From contig OZ251227.1 in the NCBI GenBank assembly GCA_965240325.2, positions 1,178,001-1,242,000 on the forward strand: a DNA stretch of 64,000 nucleotides, written 5' to 3'. The position numbers were made by a program, and so were the translations under genes. Origin of the DNA: Rebecca billardiae RCC1528. Its lineage: Eukaryota > Haptophyta. A model generated the notes under the pieces. It searched no databases, was not told the DNA's origin, and worked only from the letters and a program-made list of their open reading frames with translations. Shown piece by piece: positions 20,869-31,179 of this stretch (positions are counted from its first letter, which is position 1; each line of letters opens with the position of its first letter).

Positions 20869-21254
20869 CGGTCAGGCCGCCGCCGGGACTCCGGCTCTGC
20901 GACTGGCTGACTAACGACAGCAGAATTATACCTAGCTACCTCATCGTCATGAATTTCATTCCTGAGCCTTAGCATCAGTCATCGTCATCACATGCATGTC
21001 AGCACTAGCTGTCATCATCAAGCTGCTATTATTATATCGATTACACGACGCCTGAGTATCAGCAGCAGCAGCTAGTATATTCTCACGGAATCCGGCCAGC
21101 ACCTAACTCTCATGGTGCCACCGCAGTCGGCCCGCACGCCGACCGCGCCCACGGCCACGCCCACGGCCCAGCTCAGGGCAGCTAGCGGCACTCACGGCCG
21201 AGCCGCCCCGCGCCCGCCGACGGGGCGCCCGCCGGCGGGCCCCCGGCCACTGGC

Positions 21255-21457
21255 CAGTGGAATCATCACCGCCAGGTCGGCACAGTACGCGTTGCAGAAA
21301 CGTGGCACTGTCACCCGCCCTCAGGCTTCACTCCTCCTATTGTAAGGAGTCAGGTCTGACTCCGACGGCACGGGCCACAGGGCACGCTTGCGGCTTGGCC
21401 TGGCGCCTATGCTGCGACGAGGGAGTGGTGCCTGGGCTCGGATGGCGGCCTGGCATC
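21255..21457 (-). repeat. Right arm of a long inverted repeat
   Basis: Reverse complement of the left arm at 20387-20604; it runs from CAGTGGAATCATCACCGCC to GGCGGCCTGGCATC. About 650 bp lie between the arms. Confidence 0.8.
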
Positions 21458-21720
21458 GTAGCCCCGGAACAGCTCTTCAGGCGGCTGTGAGGATGACGGC
21501 GTCGACGCATTCCCGGGGCCACCCGCCACCGGATGCGCCACGTGTGCATGGCGACGCCACCCGCCACGTGCAGCTCCCAGCCCCAGGGCCAAGGGTGAAG
21601 GCCAGAAGGCGTGTGCGGCAGAGTGGAAAATCAGAGCACGCATGCCCACATCACGGCAGACAGGATTGCGCCGATACGGACGGCAGACGGCGGGCAGCTG
21701 GAATGAAAGACGCGGGAGGA

Positions 21721-22311
21721 TCAGATCAGGTTCTTCAGGAACCCCGCGTGCTCGCCCAGCTGCTTGGCACCCAGTGTCACCGCAGCCGCTAGCCCGCCGC
21801 CCGCCACGCCAGCAATGGTGGCGGCCCGCGGCCCAGATCCACTCATGTAGAGCACGCCGGTCGCCGTCGCGGCCCCCACGGCGTTAAACACGTCGTCCTC
21901 GTCGCGGAAGGCGCAGGCCGACGCCTCAAGCATTGAATACATCATCGCGATCACGCCGAGCTTGTTGCCGAGCATCGGCCCATGCCGGCTGGTCGCGTTG
22001 AGCACCGCGTTGATCCGCAACCGCCGGATCTGTCCGGCCGACTGCTGCATGCCCTCGTACAGGCCGAACGAGCCACCCGCGACGAGACCAACGAGGTACG
22101 CCCTGCCCGTGTTATACGTGAGCCGCTCACCCCACGAGCGCCGGAACGTCGGGTCGTTCGGGTTGCCCATGCCGGGCAGCTCGAGGTACTCTGTGCTGCC
22201 AACCGACGGCTGCGGGAACTGCGGGCCGAGCATCGGCGCGAGAACCTTCGGGTCGATCACATGGGGGGTCGATAGACGCGGCTCGCCCTCCGAACCGAAC
22301 CCATCCGACAT
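21721..22311 (-). CDS. TIM23: Mitochondrial inner-membrane translocase subunit Tim23
   Basis: One exon, 196 residues, from ATG 22311. The N-terminal soluble part has a short proline-containing region (DPKVLAPMLGPQF) and GNPNDPTFRRSWGERLTYNT. The Tim17/22/23 domain follows, with four hydrophobic segments: AYLVGLVAGGSFGLYEGM, a glycine-rich LGNKLGVIAMMYSMLEA, VFNAVGAATATGVLYMSG and ATIAGVAGGGLAAAVTLG. These match Tim23, the presequence-import channel subunit, better than Tim17 because of the soluble N-terminus. Length fits the family. It is head-to-head with the Not3 gene, 331 bp between start codons. Confidence 0.88.
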   Translation of the reverse strand: MSDGFGSEGEPRLSTPHVIDPKVLAPMLGPQFPQPSVGSTEYLELPGMGNPNDPTFRRSWGERLTYNTGRAYLVGLVAGGSFGLYEGMQQSAGQIRRLRINAVLNATSRHGPMLGNKLGVIAMMYSMLEASACAFRDEDDVFNAVGAATATGVLYMSGSGPRAATIAGVAGGGLAAAVTLGAKQLGEHAGFLKNLI

Positions 22312-22642
22312 GGCGCGGCCGCCTGAGCGCCTGCTGTGCCTCGGAGCGCAGAGAAGGCGCCCGCCAGGGTGGCCTTCGCGATGCACGGGACAGTACGACG
22401 TGCCAAATCCGGGCAACCTTCCGGCGTTCAGTGATGCCGAAGTCCGGATCGCCATCAGTCTGGAAGCTGGAAGGCAGCGTCCGACGCCAGCTCACTGCTC
22501 CGAAGTCCGACCTCGCCAGCAGGCAGGGCGGAGGAGCTCTCCTGCTCAGCGAGCCTAGCGGCAGCGCTAGGCCGCGCGGGCTGCGGGCAGTCGCTCGCGG
22601 GGGGAACAGCGCTTAGCGTGCGTGTCCGTGTCAGCCGCCATT
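22312..22642. promoter_or_regulatory. Probable bidirectional promoter, Tim23 / Not3
   Basis: A 331-bp GC-rich gap between two divergent housekeeping genes. No TATA box is visible. Shared use is inferred. Confidence 0.4.
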
Positions 22643-25262
22643 ATGGGTACTACGCGCAAACTCCAGTCCGAGATCGACCGCACCCTCAAGAAGGTGCAGG
22701 AGGGGGTCGAGCTCTTTGACGAGATCTGGAACAAGGTTTATTCGGCGACTAACGCCAACCAGAAGGAGAAGTACGAGGCCGACCTGAAGAAGGAGATCAA
22801 GAAGCTGCAGCGGTACCGTGACGACATCAAGACCTGGATCGCCAAGTCGGACATCAAGGACAAGCGGCCGCTCACCGACGCGCGCAAGGCCATCGAGGCT
22901 GAGATGGAACGATTCAAGGTGTGCGAGAAGGAGTTCAAGACGAAGGCGTTCTCCAAAGAGGGCCTCGGCCAGGCGCGCAAGGAGGACCCGAAGGAGGCGG
23001 AGCGCAACAAGACGCGCAAGTGGCTCACCACCGCCCTCTCCTCGCTGCAGGACCAGATCGACGCGCTCGAGGCCGAGATCGAGGCGATGGGCGGCAAGGC
23101 GAAGAAGGGCAAGGGCGCAAAGACGGCGGAGGACCTGGAGGGCTGGGTGGAGAAGCACCGGCTGCACGAGCGGCGGGTGGAGCAGATCCTGCGCATGATC
23201 GACAACGAGACGCTCCTCCCCGAGCAGGCCAACGGCATCCAGGACCAGCTCGAGTACTACCTCGAGTCCAACCAGGACCCGGACTTTGCGGACGACGAGG
23301 GCATGTACGACGACCTCGGGCTGGACGACCTGCCCGAGGAGCGCGACGAGGACGAGGAGGACGAGGACGAGCAGGAGAAGGTGAAGGACGAGCCCCCGCC
23401 GCCCCCCGAGAAGGAGAAGAAGAGCAAGAAGGACAAGGAGGACAAGAAGGCGGAGAAGGAGAGCGCCGCGGCCGCCAAGAAGGCCAAGCAGAAGGAGGAG
23501 GCAGCCGCCGCCGCCGCCGCCAAGGCGGCGGCGAAGCAGCCGGTGGCGGCGGCGGCGAAGGCGGCGACGCCGGCGAAGACGGCTGCCGCCGCCGTCGCCG
23601 CGTCGCCCGCCCGGCCCGCCAAGGCCAGCGGGCCGGCCCCCCCGACAGCGGCCGCGGCCGTGGTCGCAGGCGCGACGGCCGCGCAGGTTGCGCGCGGCGT
23701 TGCAGGGCGCGGAGTCGGCGCGGCCGGCGCGAATCAGCCGACAGCGGCGGCGGTGGTGAGCGCACGCGGGACGACGGAGGAGGCCAAATTCGCCGCGGTC
23801 GCGGCGAAGGGTGCCGCTGCGGCCGCGCAGCCCTCCGCGGCCGCCATCCTGCAGCAGCAGGCGCGCGTGGCGCCGGATGCAGCCGACGCGGCCGCGCGGC
23901 CGTCCGCGGCTGCGCCGCCCGCCGGGAACTCGTGGGGCGTGCCGCTCAGGCCGTCGGCGGGTCCGCAGGCGCAGGCTGGCCCGGCGACACAGCCGCCGCA
24001 GCCTCCACCGCCACCACCGCCGCACATGCACGCCGCCGCCGAGGCGACCGCGAGCATGCGCGGCGCCGCGCAGGGCAAGGTGGCTGCGGCGGCGGCCGCG
24101 GCCGCGGCGCAGCCGCCGCCTCCGCAGCAGCTGGAGGCCGCGAGCATGGCGGCGCAGCCGCAGCTGGCGCAGCAGCTGGAGGGCGCTGACCGATCGCACT
24201 GGTCAGCTCCCTCCGAGCCGCCGCACGCCGCGCCGGACAGCGCGTCCCGCGCGGAGGAGAGCGCGGCCTTGTCGTCCCTCCTCGAGGGGGCCGCGGCCGC
24301 GCAGTCGGCCGCGGGCGGCGCGGCTGCGAGCGGCGCTGACGGCTGGCTCAAGGGGCTCGCCCAGGGCCAGCTTTCGGGGCAAAAGCCCGGCGAGGACGCG
24401 GTGGTGGTGGGCGGGATGCCCTCCGAGGATGTGGCGCGCGCACAGGCCGTACAGCCGCCCGCTGGACTGCTCATGGGCGCGGACAGGCGCATGGGTGGCG
24501 GCGCGGGCGCGAGCGGCGCCGGTGCGGTGATGGGCGGCGGCGCTGTGGATGGCGGCGCGAGGATGGATGACACGAGCGCGCGGCTGCGCGCGCTCGAGAG
24601 CAGCCTGCGCAACATCCCGGTACGCCCCGTGTCCATGCGCGCCTGCCATGCGCGCGCGGGCGCCCAGCTTCGCGCGCTCACCCCAGCTCTCCTCGCGCAC
24701 ACGCGCGCGCGCCTGCCGGCCGCCCCTCGGTGCCCCGCGCGTCTCTGCGCGCAGGACCTGCGAGACTCCGAGCGGCCCAAGGCGTATGTGCCGCGCAACC
24801 CGTACCCGACGCCGGGCTCGTTCCCGCAGACGCCCGCGCCGGTGTTCGATTTCCCCTCGATCTTCGAGAAGTTCGACACGGACACGCTCTTCTTCATCTT
24901 CTACTACCAGCAGGGCACTTACCAGCAGTACCTGGCGGCGCGGGAGCTGAAGAAGCAGTCGTGGTGCGCGCGGCGCGCGTGCGCGCGTGGCGCTCTGCGC
25001 GGTGGAAAGCCGCCCCGCGATGTTCCGCCGACGGGTGGCGCTCACGTGAACACGCGCGCGCCCGATGCCCCATTCCGGCCGCAGGCGGTACCACAAGAAG
25101 TACCTCACCTGGTTCCAGCGGCACGAGGAGCCCAAGGTGACGACAGACGAGTACGAGCAGGGCACGTACGTCTACTTCGACTACGAGACAGGCTGGTGCC
25201 AGCGCATCAAGACGGACTTCACCTTCGAGTACGGCTACCTGGAGGACGAGCTCAACGCCTGA
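22643..25262 (+). CDS. CNOT3: CCR4-NOT complex subunit Not3 (CNOT3-like)
   Basis: Three exons: 22643-24619, 24755-24963 and 25085-25262; 787 residues. Intron 1 (135 bp, GTACGC...GCAG) is a multiple of three and has no stop, so it can be missed; intron 2 (121 bp) runs GTGCGC...GCAG and restores KKQSW|RYHKKY. The N-terminal Not3/5 coiled-coil is nearly textbook: [17 protein letters not shown], then [20 protein letters not shown], and later ESNQDPDF. The middle is Lys/Glu- then Ala/Gln/Pro-rich. The C-terminal NOT-box domain (from residue 660) contains [20 protein letters not shown] and WFQRHEEPK. Not3 is a scaffold subunit of the deadenylase complex that shortens poly(A) tails and controls transcripts. 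The start is at MGTTRKL, the position of the family start. Confidence 0.93.
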
Positions 25263-25913
25263 GCGGTGTTTGGGGCGTGTGCGCGTGCCGCAGGAATTGT
25301 TGAGGAAAGCCCTGCAGCTTGACCGTGCTCCCGCCGGACCGCGTGCGGCGTGCCCGCCTCAGCCTGGCACTGAGTAGAATCATTATCCGCAACTGACTAG
25401 AGTGACTAGACGCCACTCGCCAGGCCCAGACGCCGACTACGGTGAACGTCAACGTCGGGTGCCGCTCCGTGGGATCCGCGTCGTGCCTCAGATATGTACA
25501 TACAGCAGTGCGTGTATACATACATACATATATATATATGTATATATATATATATACTACGATAACGGATCCGCATATAGAATCATCATCGTCATCATCG
25601 GGAGCGGACTCTCCGGGCCACGGCCCCTGGACGGAGCCGCGGCGGCGGCCTGCGCGGGCGGCGTAGCCGCCGGCGCCTCCGCCTCGACGCCCGCATCACG
25701 CCAGTCCCGTCCGCGAGCGAGTCCGGGGCCGAACGCCCGTGAGCGGTGGTGTCATCAGATCAAAGTGATCACCAGACGCGATGACCAGGTATCGCACCAG
25801 GTCCAGCATGAGCAGGGGCCGGCCGGGACCAGGCCCTGTGCCTGACAGTGGCCAGTGGGAGAGCTGCCGACTTGTAGGTGGCACATGGTGCCTGGTCGGC
25901 AGAAAGTGGCCCC
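25263..25913. other. Convergent spacer with AT dinucleotide runs
   Basis: No gene seen. It contains CATACATACATATATATA-type runs at about 25507-25556 followed by ATCATCATCGTCATCATC. The 3' UTRs of Not3 and XAP5 must lie here. Confidence 0.5.
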
Positions 25914-26831
25914 TCAGTGCCTCGGCGCCCCGGGCTTCGCGCCGGCCTTGCCCGGCGGCACCGCCGCGCTCGCGCCGCGCGGGTTCGCCACACCCACCGT
26001 CGCCTTGCTCCGGTTGCGCACAGCCTCCTGGTGGCTGTATTTGCGGAACTGATCGTACGCGGACCATTGCACCATCGGGTAAAGGTGCCCGTTGCTCTCG
26101 AGGAAGGTGCGCTCGACGGCGGTGAGCTGGCAGCCGCCCTCGGGGAACATCTTGCCGCCTTCCTGCCACTCGAGCGCGAAGATGTCGAACATTGTCATGT
26201 GCATCTGCATCTGCAAGTGGTGATACTCGTTCGAGACGATCAGCAGCAGCTGGCTCGACACCTTCTCGCTCAGCTCCTTGCACAGCTTGGCGTGGATCGC
26301 CTCGAGCACGGCGCCGACGGTGGCGCCGCGCCGCGCGCGCACTGAGCCGCGGTAGAACTGGTTGCCCAGCAGCTTTTTCGCCGCCTCGTTCCGAAAGATG
26401 TACGCCAGCTCGATCTCCTCCTCCTTGGCGCGCTGCTGCTGCTCGAGCACCTCCTTGAGCCGCTCCTGCTGCTGCTTCGCCGCCGTCTCCTTCTCGGCCG
26501 CACTCTTGGCGAGGAAGGACGTGTCGACGCCGGGAGCCTTCATCGTGCGTTTCGCGACGGGCGCGTCCACTGCCCTGTCCTCGCCGTCCTCCTCCTCCTC
26601 GTCTCCGAACGAGAGGCCAACCGTCTTGACCTGCTTGTCCTTCTTGCGCCGCTTCTTCACTGCGGGCGACTCGTCGCGGGACAAGCCTACGGCCGCCGCG
26701 ACGCTCGACACGACAGACTTGGCTGCTGCATCGGAGGCGAGCTCCTCCTTCCTCTTCTTGTACTCCGCGAGAGGGACATAGCCCACAAACTTCTCCGCCT
26801 CGCCGTCGCCCTTCGAGGCTCCAGACGCCAT
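25914..26831 (-). CDS. XAP5 / FAM50-family nuclear protein
   Basis: One exon, 305 residues, from the ATG at 26831. Residues about 60-100 carry a basic nuclear-localisation-like cluster (KKRRKKDKQVK) next to an acidic run. The XAP5 signature follows: GVDTSFLAK, then a Lys/Glu/Gln-rich helix, then a conserved C-terminal part with RGATVGAVLEAI, LLLIVSNEYHHLQ, MTMFDIFALEWQEGGKMF and YDQFRKY. XAP5/FAM50 proteins are nuclear and associate with the spliceosome; in plants the member XCT affects the circadian clock and small RNAs. The function here is by family. It is divergent from the ankyrin gene, 244 bp apart. A non-ATG extension upstream is open but not needed. Confidence 0.8.
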   Translation of the reverse strand: MASGASKGDGEAEKFVGYVPLAEYKKRKEELASDAAAKSVVSSVAAAVGLSRDESPAVKKRRKKDKQVKTVGLSFGDEEEEDGEDRAVDAPVAKRTMKAPGVDTSFLAKSAAEKETAAKQQQERLKEVLEQQQRAKEEEIELAYIFRNEAAKKLLGNQFYRGSVRARRGATVGAVLEAIHAKLCKELSEKVSSQLLLIVSNEYHHLQMQMHMTMFDIFALEWQEGGKMFPEGGCQLTAVERTFLESNGHLYPMVQWSAYDQFRKYSHQEAVRNRSKATVGVANPRGASAAVPPGKAGAKPGAPRH

Positions 26832-27075
26832 GATCGAATGCTTCGTCCGCTTGCCGTGGGCAGTCTCGTCCGGACTGCACAAGTGCAGCGGTCCTGGACG
26901 ACTCTGGCCAGGATGAGTAAAACGACCGTTTAGAGGTTAATTACAGGCGTTACCCACTGCCATACTTGATGTGAACGATGATGATCTGACTGGATCTGAC
27001 GACTCGGGCACGTGCCAACGACGTGTTATCCCGTTTTTCGACAAGCCGGCCACGTGCACCGGCGCCCAGGCGGCC
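26832..27075. promoter_or_regulatory. Probable bidirectional promoter, XAP5 / ankyrin protein
   Basis: A 244-bp gap between divergent start codons, with a lower-GC stretch near 26915-26990. No core element was recognised. Confidence 0.4.
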
Positions 27076-28053
27076 ATGGACTACGGCGGCGGCATACAGG
27101 TTCCGGCGGAAGTGGCGCGTCTGATGGCACTGGCAGAGGCCGGGGACACCACTGGCGTTGTCGCTCACCTCGCGTCCACGCCTGGCATCTCAATTCACGC
27201 GCGCGGCGAGGACGGAGACACGGCGCTGCATCTGTCCGCGCTGCATGGCCATGCGGAACTCTCGATGCTGTGCCTGGACAGGGGCGCCGACGTGAACGCG
27301 CGGGATGAGGACATGAGCACGCCCCTGCACGATGCTTCGGCTGGCGGCTATCTGGACATCGTGCGCGCGCTCCTCGAATACCGGGCTGACGTGCACGCGA
27401 TCGACTCGGACGGCGACTCGCCTCTCCATCATGCATGCAACGGAAACCATGCGCACGTGGCCGCGCTGCTAGTGAGGGCCGGCGCCAACTTGGGCGCTGC
27501 GAACGGCATGGGCATGTCACCACTTTCCCTCGCCACGGAGCCGGCCGTGCAGGCAGCATGCGAGGAGGCGCAGCGCGCCATGGCATCGGAGCCCGCAGCT
27601 GCAGCTGTCTCTGGCCGACGCATCATCCGTGCCAAGCGACCCGAGCGCAACGCCGAGGCCAACGCCATGCAGATGCCGCCACCGCCACCGCGTGCAATGC
27701 CGGGGCCCACTCTGTCGAGCATTGGCCGACGACCGTCGTGCCCCGAGATGCAGCCCGCTGTCGCATCCCCGCCCGCTTCGGCTGCGAGCGTGCACGCGGC
27801 TGAGCAGGCGGCCGCCGCCGCCGCTGCCGCAGCAGCAGACCCGGGCCTGGGGAGCATCCCACCCGAGCAGCTCCAGATGCTGCTTTCTAGCCAGCAGCTC
27901 TCGCAGGCGCTGTCCAACCCGCGGCTGCTTGACGCGATGCGTGAGTCGATGGCCACGCCTGGAGGCCTCGAGGCGCGGAGCCAGGCAGACCCGGAATTTG
28001 CCGCCTTTGTCGCGCAGTTCCGCGAATCAGCCGCGCACATGATGCTTCAGTAA
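27076..28053 (+). CDS. Ankyrin-repeat protein with STI1-like C-terminus
   Basis: One exon, 325 residues. ATG 27076 is in a good context (GGCCATGG). Ankyrin repeats span about residues 45-155: DGDTALHLSALHGHAELSML, STPLHDASAGGYLDIVRALL and DSPLHHACNGNHAHVAALL, each ending in the RGADVNA-type turn. A Pro/Ala-rich linker follows. The last 60 residues (IPPEQLQMLLSSQQLSQALS, then NPRLLDAMRES) resemble the STI1/heat-shock-chaperonin-binding motif found in co-chaperones and ubiquilins; this call is weaker. The combination suggests a protein-protein adaptor, perhaps chaperone-linked. Partner unknown. Confidence 0.82.
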   Translation: MDYGGGIQVPAEVARLMALAEAGDTTGVVAHLASTPGISIHARGEDGDTALHLSALHGHAELSMLCLDRGADVNARDEDMSTPLHDASAGGYLDIVRALLEYRADVHAIDSDGDSPLHHACNGNHAHVAALLVRAGANLGAANGMGMSPLSLATEPAVQAACEEAQRAMASEPAAAAVSGRRIIRAKRPERNAEANAMQMPPPPPRAMPGPTLSSIGRRPSCPEMQPAVASPPASAASVHAAEQAAAAAAAAAADPGLGSIPPEQLQMLLSSQQLSQALSNPRLLDAMRESMATPGGLEARSQADPEFAAFVAQFRESAAHMMLQ

Positions 28054-28552
28054 GGTTCCAACCATCATTATGGACGAGGGTCGGAGGCTCCGGCTTCGGT
28101 CCACCATCCCCAGCTAGTCTGGTCAATGGAGGGTAGTATAACAGCTACTATAATTAATCTGACAGTCTCAGTGCGATCAGCGCCGACACTCCGCGGGGCA
28201 CGGCGGAATGTCTGATTTCGGAATGACTGATCTGACTGACTACTACTTTAATTATTGTTAATAATAAATTCTTCTAGCCCGAATCTACTACTAGAATAAC
28301 TTCTACTAGCGCCTGTAAGTAGCTACGGTCGTACCGTAGACGTAGTCATGTCATCAATGGTCTAGAGTCAGAATTTATTTATCGAATTAATCGGTGGGGC
28401 GGTCTTAAATCAATATCTGCGCGCCGGACTCAGGCAGTGCCGTCGGGCGTCGGCCGTCACCGCCTGCGGCAGCCCGGCAGGCGAAACCGCGATTCAACGG
28501 GTCGTGTCACAGAAAGAAAAGACAAACAAACGCGTGCTGGCCGGTGCAGATG
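28054..28552. other. AT-rich convergent spacer
   Basis: No gene seen in 499 bp. It has AT-rich tracts at about 28130-28420 between the 3' ends of the ankyrin and ARM/IQ genes. Confidence 0.5.
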
Positions 28553-30915
28553 TCACCGTGGCATGGCTCCAGGTTGAGCCCCCCCAGGCTGCGACTGCAT
28601 CGGCGTCGCGCCGCCACCAAACGTTCCGGCCCCGAACCCCTGCGTCGAGCCGATCGTCGACGCGTACAATGACTGCGGTGGCCCCATGCCGCCGTAGCCG
28701 ACGCCATAGCCGCTGCCGTAGCCAGCGCCGCTGCCGTATGGACCGGTCGCGCCACCGAGCTGCAGCGAGCCAAACCCAAAACCCCCGCCGCCGCCGAGCG
28801 ACGGGCCCTGCATCCCAGGGTAGAAGGCGGGGTTCGCACCGGCTGGCATCGAAGAGGAGAAGCCCTGCGGCGAGAGCTGCTGGCCCGAAGGCCTCGGCAC
28901 CTCTTGCCTCGGCATGGAGCGCGCCAGCTGCTCGTACTGCTGCTGGTGCAGCGCGAGCTGCTGCCGCTGCTGCATCAGCTGCATCTGCTCGACCTGCAGC
29001 CGGACCATCGCCTGGTGCTGCCTGGCGAGCTGGTCCTGCTGCTGCAGCTGCTGACGCAGCTCCGACTGCATCGGTGCGGCCGGGGAGGGCGCAAGCGATG
29101 TCGCGAGCATCGGCTGCCCCCACGCGGCCGCGAGCTGCTGCTGCTGCGCCTGCGCCGCCAGCAGCTGGGCCAGCTGCGTTTGGTGCTGCGGGCTCGGCGT
29201 GTGCAGCTCGGGCAGCTGGAACTGCTGTGAGCTCGCCAGCCGCTGGGCGAGGCGCTCGCGCGGGTCCATTTTGGGCGTGCGCTCGCTGCCCGTCGGTGCC
29301 GCCGGCGGTGCCCGCTGATCCGCCTGCTGCCCGAGCACGCCGCCCCCGCGCACCGCTGGGAGCGACGGCGCTAGTGACTCGGCGGCGCTCATCGGGCGTG
29401 ACTCGATGATGTCGTCGTCAGCGGCGTCGCGATCCTTCTTCTTGTCCTTCTTCTTATCCTTCTTGTCCTTTTTGCCACCGTCGCGGTCCTCCCCCTTGTC
29501 CTTCTTGTCCTTCTTGTCCTTCTTGCCAGTCCCGTCCTTGTCCTTAGCGGGCGCGGCAGGCTCGTCCTCCTCCTCGGCTCCGGCAGCGGGCTCCTCCTCG
29601 CCGCCCTTGCCCTTCTTGTCCTTCTTGTCCTTCTTGTCCTTCTTCCCGTCCTTTTTGTCCTTTTTGTCCTTCTTGTCCTTCTTGTCTTTCCGCACGCCCT
29701 CGGCCGGGCCATCGCCGATCGCCGACGCGGGCGGGCTGGCCATCTCGGACGGCGCAGCACTCAGGTTGGCGGCATCGACGTCGCCGCCCGCGCCGCCGCT
29801 GCTGCCAGGACTGTGCTCGGCTGTCTGCGGCGGCTGCTCAGCCGTCGGCGGCGGCATCTCGAAGGTCTGCGCGGCACCGAAGGCCGCCTGCTGCTCGCTC
29901 TCGAGCGCGAGCGCCTGCAGCTGCGCCACCGCCATCGCCGCCTGCTGCGCCGCCATGCCCGCGTCGGGCGGCATGCCGTACACCGGCGGCATGTGCTCCG
30001 GCTCGACTCGGCTCGTGACCGCGTGCATCGCCCGGAGGAGGCTCTCCATCGACGACTCGAGGTTGGCCCAGTGGTCGACGAGGCGGCGGCGCGCGATGAA
30101 GCCGCGCGCGATGCGCTGGATGTGCAGCGCCGCCACGTACTTCCGATCCTCCTTCTCCTCCGCCTGCCGCATCTGCGCCTCGACCGCCGTGCGCCGCTCG
30201 TCGTGCAGCTTGTTCTGCGCGCTCGTCACAGCGTCTGTGAACTTGGCGTGCGCGCGCATGTTGGAGAGGGCGGCCTTGGCGTGCTCGGAGACCTGCTGGT
30301 CGCTGGAGCGCGAAAGCTCGTCGAGCACCACGAGCATCTCGTTCAAGTCGCCGCGCTCGAGCGAGCTCGGGTCGAGCAGCAGGTTCTGCAGCAGGGAGAC
30401 GCAGTACTGCTGCGTCGCGGGCCGAGGCACGCGATTCGCCGCGTCGAGGACGACCTGCACGGCGAGGCGGGCGTAGCGGCGCCGGGCGCGACGGGCGCAC
30501 GGACGGTGACGTGAGATGCGCGTGCGCACACACCCACGCCAGGGCGGCCGGGCAGCTCGGTTCTTGCCCCCCCCCGGTGGGGCGCGCACTGGCATGGCTG
30601 CAGCGGGCGGCGCACCTCGAGTCCGCCATGCGCGTGGATCGCGCTGATCCCGCCGAAGAAGGCGAGGTTCGTGAGGCTCGAGAGCACGAGGTTGACGAGG
30701 TACGCGTCGATACTCGGCTGCGCCAGGTACCTGCGCAGCATGTTCACCAGCTGCAGCACGACGCCCTCCTTCTCACACAGCCGGAGCAGCTCGACCCCCT
30801 TCTGGTCGTCGACCTCGGCGAGCAGCTTGGTCAGATCGAGCAGGGCCTCGCGCTGGAGGTCCTGGCGAGGGGAGAGGAGCCGCTTCTTTAGGTCCTTGAC
30901 CTTTCGTGCGTACAT
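28553..30915 (-). CDS. ARM-like, IQ-motif, Lys/Asp-repeat and Gln-rich protein
   Basis: Two exons: 30915-30616 and 30454-28553; 733 residues. The intron (30615-30455, 161 bp, GTGCGC...GCAG) joins HAHGGLE to VVLDAANRV and keeps an alpha-solenoid reading. Residues about 10-180 are armadillo/HEAT-like helices (REALLDLTKLLAEV, LVNLVLSSLTNLAFFGG, SLLQNLLLDPSS). An IQ motif (ALHIQRIARGFIARRR, about 207-222) suggests calmodulin binding. Residues about 355-445 are runs of KKDKKDKK interrupted by an acidic, proline-containing block. The C-terminal 290 residues are Gln-, Ala- and Gly-rich, probably disordered. I do not recognise a named family. The layout suggests a Ca/calmodulin-responsive scaffold, perhaps of the cytoskeleton or flagellum; that is a guess. 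Confidence 0.8.
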
Positions 30916-31179
30916 CGCGGCGCCCGCCGCACGCAGCCGCTGGGGCTGCGCGGCGATGGAGCACGGTTGGGCGGATGCCGGGGGCCTCCAAGCGGCCAAG
31001 ACCGTCAATGGCCACCCGGCACGTCCAGGGATCTGAGCCCTGATTGGCAGAGCCGTGAAACAGAACACACATTTTAGATAGTATTTTACCACCGACCGCT
31101 CGTACCCCCATCCTGTAGGCCGGCTTGCCCAGCGCGGTACTTCACCTCCACACAACGATGGAGTCGGGCCAATCGCGCG
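30916..31179. promoter_or_regulatory. Probable bidirectional promoter, ARM/IQ protein / Lines-like
   Basis: A 264-bp gap between divergent start codons. It includes a 14-codon upstream ORF (31158-31202) overlapping the Lines-like start in another frame. Confidence 0.4.

Larger units (their letters stand above)
19649..21720. other. 2.07-kb convergent spacer with inverted and tandem repeats
   Basis: No protein gene is supported. It holds an inverted-repeat structure (arms 20387-20604 and 21255-21457), a tandem repeat at 20764-20868, an 11-bp-stem GC hairpin near 20278-20302 and ATC/GTC-rich, AT-rich DNA around 20130-20190 and 20990-21060. ORFs inside the arms are mirror copies of one another and look non-coding. 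Confidence 0.6.

Noticed and set aside
20270-21490. Similar ORFs on opposite strands in the inverted arms
   Set aside because: Mirror copies of the repeat, with frame-changing indels between them; not conserved coding.
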